Of a stretch of DNA of 11,002 nucleotides, positions 7,501 through 11,002 are shown piece by piece (position 1 is the stretch's first letter; each line of letters begins with the position of its first letter). Under the pieces are notes generated by a model, which saw nothing but the letters and a program-made list of their open reading frames with translations, ran no database searches and was not told the DNA's origin. Source of the DNA: Thioalkalivibrio nitratireducens (GTDB lineage Bacteria > Pseudomonadota > Gammaproteobacteria > Ectothiorhodospirales > Ectothiorhodospiraceae). The stretch is from positions 1-11,002 of the forward strand of contig JAABSN010000109.1 in the NCBI GenBank assembly GCA_011390385.1. The letters are read 5' to 3'. The position numbers and the translations under genes were made by a program.

Positions 7501-8284
7501 CCCGCCACTCGTTGGCCCGTTCATCTTCCTTGCCCTTGGAATAGCTGCCGAACGCGAACATCGCCGGCGGCGACTCGCCGAGCAGGCGGTCGGCTGCGAG
7601 GGCATCCATCATGTAGCGCAGTACCGGGTCGTTGATGCTGTAACCCACGAAGCAAACGGTGTAGTTGCGGAACAGTTCGCTGACAAAACGCGCCGCCCAG
7701 CGCTCGTTGAGATAGGCCAGGCCGAAATCACCACTGGAGACGACCAGGCGATCCAGCTCGCTCGCGGTCGGTTCATCGCCGAGCAGGCCATGCAGATACA
7801 CCAGGCCATCCCAGCGGTTCTTCGGTACCGGCAACAGCGGGGCCTTGAAGCGCTCGATGGGCAGCGACTTCGCGGCGATCACCTCCTCGAACAGGCTGTC
7901 GAAATTGGTGGTGATGAGGCGTGTATGGCCGTTACGGCACTTGCTCAGTGTCAGCAAGGCTTCATGCGTGGTGGTCGCGTTCGGGGCGCTGATGTCGGGT
8001 GTCAGGATGTCCGCCAGCTCCCGACGCACCTTCTCGCGGCCACCGACGATGTCCGCTTCCAGCAGGCCGATGGCGGTATCGAACTGTTCAGCCTTGATCG
8101 CTGCCTGCTGCACCGCGTCTGGTGTGACGGCCAGTGCCTTGTAGAGCTTGTCGACCAGACCCGCGAAACCCGGTAGGCGCGCCGGGTAGGAGATGCCGGC
8201 ACCGCAGAAAAGTACCACGCGGCCATCCTCGTGCGCCTGCAAGAGGACGTCGGGAATATCTGGACCATTGGCTATAAACTGCAT
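4502..8284 (-). CDS. Large SIR2-family protein (SIR2 N-terminus plus about 970 uncharacterised residues)
   Basis: Predicted 1260-residue cytoplasmic protein. Residues about 10-290 form a SIR2/sirtuin-like NAD-binding domain: VVLFCGAGIS at 23-32 (GAGIS loop), LITTNFDSLFEEV at 123-135 (TTNFD), LVYLHGLLGD at 161-170 (catalytic-position His165), and GYSINDPVLRYMMDAL at 214-229. These are the residues expected of a NAD-hydrolysing SIR2 effector as in Thoeris ThsA, DSR proteins and SIR2-pAgo systems. I see no zinc-binding CxxC pairs typical of deacetylases. The remaining 970 residues are rich in Trp, Arg and Leu and are probably helical, with no nuclease or ATPase motif that I can see. SIR2 proteins of this size often carry a DUF4020 region there, but I cannot confirm it by eye. 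The gene starts inside the end of the helicase gene (13-bp overlap) with only a weak GAGAG site nine bases upstream. A protein of this kind between an SNF2 helicase and PglZ suggests an abortive-infection effector or a sensor in the same complex. Confidence 0.88.
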   Translation of the reverse strand: MQFIANGPDIPDVLLQAHEDGRVVLFCGAGISYPARLPGFAGLVDKLYKALAVTPDAVQQAAIKAEQFDTAIGLLEADIVGGREKVRRELADILTPDISAPNATTTHEALLTLSKCRNGHTRLITTNFDSLFEEVIAAKSLPIERFKAPLLPVPKNRWDGLVYLHGLLGDEPTASELDRLVVSSGDFGLAYLNERWAARFVSELFRNYTVCFVGYSINDPVLRYMMDALAADRLLGESPPAMFAFGSYSKGKEDERANEWRAKNVTPILYREHNRHAYLHKTLRAWAETYRDGVRGKERIVVECAIARPLANTKQDYFIPRMLWALSDPDGLPAKRFAELDPVPSLDWLEPLSEDLYGHADLDRFGVLPKTPADDKLAFSLTRRPAPYPLAPLMCVVDAGVHGSGWDKVMEHLARWMIRHLDDPALLLWLVKRGGQLHDNLIRLIESRLDELARLEREGDTAKLALIRENAPKAIPSPLMRTLWQLLLTGRVKSWLRDFGLHRWRDRFNRDGLTAILRLELRDMLTPRVSLREPFSWSDDERESREPERSKDLVEWEVVLSTDHVHSSLRDLPRNERWTAVLPELLSDFSTLLRDALDLMRELGGAEDRSDMSYVHQPSISEHPQNRDFHDWTALIELNRDAWLATRAQSPVRAALVAESWWHTPYPLFRRLAFFAAAQDNVIPCRQALDWLLSDDHWWLWSMETERETMRLLVALAPQLDEMMLQELEQAVLNGPPREMFKDDIEPERWTRIVDREIWLRLAKIVEAGAAVGVDGSDRLEGLSAKYPAWKLAADERDEFPYWMESRWGGDRDPWRDFISIPRSRRGVLNYLISNPVLSESKQDDWRERCKDSFQATAYGLCYLARQNIWPNDRWRVALQAWSEEELQSRSWRYMAPVLINAPDEMLQTLTHGVSWWLHAIAKTFEGHEAYFFTLARRIVALDQQGGVDTDDPVMRAINHPVGHVTEALLRWWYRSSLEDGQGLPEEIKPTFTELCDARIEEFRHGRVLLAAHVIALFRVDRDWVTQHLLPFFDWQRSEAEARAAWEGFLWSPRLYRPLMEMLKPAFLDTARHYGALGKHDGQYASLLTFAALDPGDTFTTVELAAATRLLPPEGLHDAAQALVRALDGAGNQRADYWTNRVAPYLKAIWPKTRDNISPAIAESLGHLCVAAQDAFPDALALLRAWLQPIEHPHYVVHLLDESGLCRQFPAEALLLLNAVIADQQGAPRELGQCLDEIVRNASQFAQDTRYLKLRDYLRR

Positions 8285-11002
8285 TGAGCTTTACTCTCGA
8301 ACCGCAGCATCAGCAGCGACCGGATTTCCGGTACGATCTGCCGCGCTGATTGCAGTTCATGCCGCCACTCATTTTCCTCAGCAACGCAGCGGGACAGACG
8401 GTACTGGCGCACTTCGGACAGCCCTACTCGTTCGATGGCCTTGCGCCGAGAGGTGAAGGCAACCATGCCGCGTTCCTCTTCCCTGTTCACCGAAGCGAGA
8501 TGCGCCTGTCGCAGGGCCTCGAACAGCTCATGTCCGGCCTGTTCGGCAGCAATCTGCAACCGCTCATGGGCGATGATGGATTCGTCCTGGCCGAGGGTGG
8601 CCTGCACCTCGGCTTCCGCTGTCTGCAGTGCATCCCAGATATGCCTGGCCGTGGGCAGAAACAGTTTGCCTTCCTCGCTCAGGAAAACACTCACGTAACT
8701 GCGTCGCACCATGGGGATGCGCAGGAGTTGTGTCTTCTTGTGCATTCCTGCCTGAAGGCGGATCTCAAACAGCCCCCAGAGCCCGGAAATGCCGGCTGGC
8801 AGCTCGCTTACGGTTACGCAGGGCAATGGCTGACCTGCCGCGACCTGCGGCAGGTTCAAGGCCAGCCCACGAACGCGACTGTTTTCAAGATTGAGCAGGG
8901 TGGCATCGCTTAGGCGGTCCGCTTCCCGAGCGTTAAACACGGCTTTGCGATGCTCCTGACCGTCCGGCCAATTCAGATCCCACCATGAGCGTTTGCGACT
9001 GGCTGCGCCGCCGTGCGAATTGAGGTAGCCCACCGTCATCCGTTCCACCCAGTGGGGCAAAGGATGCGAGCGCAGACGTTCGGCGGTTTGCACATCCAGC
9101 TCTTCTGAAATGCCGTAGATGGGGGAGGCCTTGCGCGCCTGCTGAATCTCATCGCGAAGTCGTTCCAGCGTATGATCAACAGAGGCTTCGATACCCTCTG
9201 CATTGAGGATAGCTGAGGCAAACACATCCTCGAACAACTCGCCTGCCTGGGCCGAGTCGAGCACGTCGCCGGTCTTGTCGATCCCGAACTCGTCAAAGAT
9301 TACCGAGAGCTTCTGCTCCAGCACTTCGCGGACCCGGAACTCGACTGAATCCTCAAAAACGAAATTGATCGCCTGTACGGTTTTTGGCTGGCCGATTCGA
9401 TCCACGCGGCCGATTCGCTGCTCCAGCCGCATCGGGTTCCAGGGGATGTCATAATTGATGATGACATGGGCGAACTGCAGGTTCAGGCCCTCACCGCCCG
9501 CATCGGTGGAAACCAGCACGCGGTGCGATTTGCGGAAGGCATCCTGGGCTGCCCCACGTTCCTCCATGGCCATGGAGCCGTTCAGGGTGACCACAGAGAT
9601 TCCCCGGGCTTCCAGAAACTCCTTAAGCATCTGTTGGGTCGGCACGAACTCGGTGAAGATCAGCACCTTCAGATCCGGTTCGTTTTCCTCGGCTTGGAGC
9701 TTGTAGATCCACTCGATCAGCGCCTCGGCCTTGGCATCCGGTCCAGCTTGCTCGCAGCGAACCGCCGCATCCAGCAGGGTCTCCACATGACTGCCTTCGC
9801 TCTGCAGAGCCGAGACATGGGATTTCAGCAGCTCATCGAGCAACTCCTGGCCATCCATGTCATACAGCTCGGCCAGTTCATCGTCAGGGCTTGTCGATCC
9901 ATCAGCACTGTTGTTCACTACCTTCAGGCGCAGGCTGGCTTGCCTTTCATCCTCCTGAAGCGCGGCAAGTCGCCGTTCCAGCGTGGTGCGGATCGCCCGG
10001 GTGCTGGAGACCACCAGGCGCTGCATCAGGATCATCAGAAAGCCGATGTGGCGCTTCTTCTCGCGCAGGGCCTGGTTGTAGCCCTCGCGCACATAGTCGG
10101 TCACCGTTTCATACAGAAGCCGCTGCAAATGGTGACGGCTCTCCCAGGCCACCGGCGCCATCTGCGTGCGCCTGGGCCTGAAGAGCGGCTTGCCGTCAGC
10201 ATCGATCGCCCTGCGTTTCTCGGTGCGGATGACGTAGGGCGCCACCCGCTCGCGGGAGACGCTATTCTCGTCCGGGAAAGCATCCTCATCCAGCAGACTC
10301 ATCAGCCGATGGAAGGCGTCGGTCTTCCCCTGGTGGGGTGTAGCTGAAAGGAGCAGCACATAGGGCGCAGCTTCCGCCAATCCCTTGCCGAGCTTGTATC
10401 GGGCGACCTGATCGGTGCTGCCACCCAGCCGATGCGCTTCATCCACCACCACCAGATCCCAACCGGCAGTGATCAGATCCTCGAACCGGCTGCGATTGTA
10501 GTCGGCAACACGCTCGCTGCTCCAGCCGAGCCGCTTGTCCATGGGTTTGACCGAATCCAGCGAGACGATGACCTGATCGAACACCGACCAGGCCGAACTC
10601 CGCTGATCCGCGCTCTTTCCAAATTGGGGAGCCAGACGCTGCAAGGTGCCGATGTCGTCGCCCAGCACGAGCTGGAACTGCTCATTGAAGTGGGTCTGCA
10701 TTTCCGCCACCCACTGGGTAGCGATGCCTTTTGGAGAGACGACCAGGATTCGCCGAACCAGCCCGCGCAGCTTGAGCTCGCGCATGACCAGACCGGCCTC
10801 AATGGTTTTGCCGAGGCCCACCTCGTCGGCCAGCAGGTAGCGCACTCGGTCGCCTGAGATGGCCCGGGACAAGGCGTGGATCTGGTGCGGCAGCGGAATG
10901 ACGTTGGACTCCATGGGAGCCAGCAGCACATGGCCCTCGGTGGCGCTGCCAAATCCATGCGAGCCGCCTTCGAGCACCTCGGCCACCTTGGCTGCGGCGG
11001 CC
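8272..11002 (-). CDS. SNF2/RapA-type DEAH helicase, N-terminus cut by the window edge
   Basis: Superfamily 2 DNA translocase of the SNF2 group. About 909 residues are visible. The frame stays open to the right edge and the first usable codon inside is a GTG at 10986, only about 50 residues before motif I, so the true start very probably lies outside. Numbering from that GTG: motif I DEVGLGKT at 54-61, motif Ia region ILVVSP at 80-85, motif II DEAH at 182-185, motif III LLSATPHQGK at 212-221. The second RecA-like domain has VLIFTEF at 441-447, STDAGGEGLNLQ at 493-504 and LEQRIGRVDRIGQ at 521-533. The last 350 residues are a long, poorly conserved tail. The motifs are intact, so it should hydrolyse ATP and move on duplex DNA. 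The position before pglZ matches the helicase brxHII of BREX type 3; DrmD of DISARM is a related SNF2-like alternative. The stop lies 13 bases inside the SIR2 gene, so the two are co-expressed. Confidence 0.92.
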   Translation of the reverse strand, partial: AAAAKVAEVLEGGSHGFGSATEGHVLLAPMESNVIPLPHQIHALSRAISGDRVRYLLADEVGLGKTIEAGLVMRELKLRGLVRRILVVSPKGIATQWVAEMQTHFNEQFQLVLGDDIGTLQRLAPQFGKSADQRSSAWSVFDQVIVSLDSVKPMDKRLGWSSERVADYNRSRFEDLITAGWDLVVVDEAHRLGGSTDQVARYKLGKGLAEAAPYVLLLSATPHQGKTDAFHRLMSLLDEDAFPDENSVSRERVAPYVIRTEKRRAIDADGKPLFRPRRTQMAPVAWESRHHLQRLLYETVTDYVREGYNQALREKKRHIGFLMILMQRLVVSSTRAIRTTLERRLAALQEDERQASLRLKVVNNSADGSTSPDDELAELYDMDGQELLDELLKSHVSALQSEGSHVETLLDAAVRCEQAGPDAKAEALIEWIYKLQAEENEPDLKVLIFTEFVPTQQMLKEFLEARGISVVTLNGSMAMEERGAAQDAFRKSHRVLVSTDAGGEGLNLQFAHVIINYDIPWNPMRLEQRIGRVDRIGQPKTVQAINFVFEDSVEFRVREVLEQKLSVIFDEFGIDKTGDVLDSAQAGELFEDVFASAILNAEGIEASVDHTLERLRDEIQQARKASPIYGISEELDVQTAERLRSHPLPHWVERMTVGYLNSHGGAASRKRSWWDLNWPDGQEHRKAVFNAREADRLSDATLLNLENSRVRGLALNLPQVAAGQPLPCVTVSELPAGISGLWGLFEIRLQAGMHKKTQLLRIPMVRRSYVSVFLSEEGKLFLPTARHIWDALQTAEAEVQATLGQDESIIAHERLQIAAEQAGHELFEALRQAHLASVNREEERGMVAFTSRRKAIERVGLSEVRQYRLSRCVAEENEWRHELQSARQIVPEIRSLLMLRFESKAQCSL

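Noticed and set aside
6587..8176. Open frame of 529 codons on the plus strand
   Set aside because: It lies wholly opposite the SIR2 gene, whose protein has clear motifs. The plus-strand translation is rich in Gln, His, Arg and Val without any recognisable domain, as expected for the antisense of a GC-rich gene.
9466..10347. Open frame of 293 codons on the plus strand
   Set aside because: It is antisense to the helicase core with its conserved motifs, and its translation shows no domain of its own.

Overview
This window looks like part of an accessory or mobile region of a GC-rich proteobacterium. A gammaproteobacterium is the best guess, because the left side carries a DnaC-family helicase loader resembling the E. 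coli type, in the same order as the E. coli dnaT-dnaC pair. Assignment to a genus is not possible from what is visible. There are no rRNA or tRNA genes, no CRISPR array, no transposase and no integrase in the window.

Left module (about 1-1611, + strand): a two-gene replication module. The first gene encodes a winged-helix replication protein (123-941) and the second a DnaC-like AAA+ helicase loader (853-1611); they overlap by about 90 bp. The middle of the first gene carries paired short direct repeats followed by an AT-rich stretch. This resembles phage lambda, where the origin lies inside gene O, so it is a candidate embedded replication origin. A 75-bp gap (1612-1686) separates this module from the next one, which converges on it.

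Right module (1687-11002, - strand): a tightly packed, co-directional four-gene operon, read from right to left. It runs: SNF2/RapA-type DEAH helicase (truncated by the right edge), a 1260-residue protein with an N-terminal SIR2 NAD-binding domain, a PglZ alkaline-phosphatase-superfamily protein of the kind found in BREX type 3, and a 253-residue protein with a possible winged helix that I cannot assign to a family. The junctions are a 13-bp overlap, a near-abutting junction (8-17 bp depending on start choice, with an alternative ATGA overlap) and a one-base TGATG overlap, so translation is probably coupled. PglZ and SNF2 helicases are core parts of anti-phage systems (BREX, DISARM), and SIR2 domains are typical NAD-depleting effectors. 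The nearest canonical order I know is the distal half of BREX type 3 (helicase brxHII, pglZ, brxA), here with a large SIR2 gene between helicase and pglZ. No PglX methyltransferase or BrxC ATPase is visible; they could lie beyond the right edge. The set is therefore either a BREX-3-like locus with a built-in SIR2 effector or a separate SNF2-SIR2-PglZ defence system.

The two modules differ in base composition. The last operon gene (1687-2448) and the replication module are noticeably poorer in GC than the helicase, SIR2 and pglZ genes. This suggests that the operon was assembled from parts of different origin, or inserted next to the replication functions of a mobile element.
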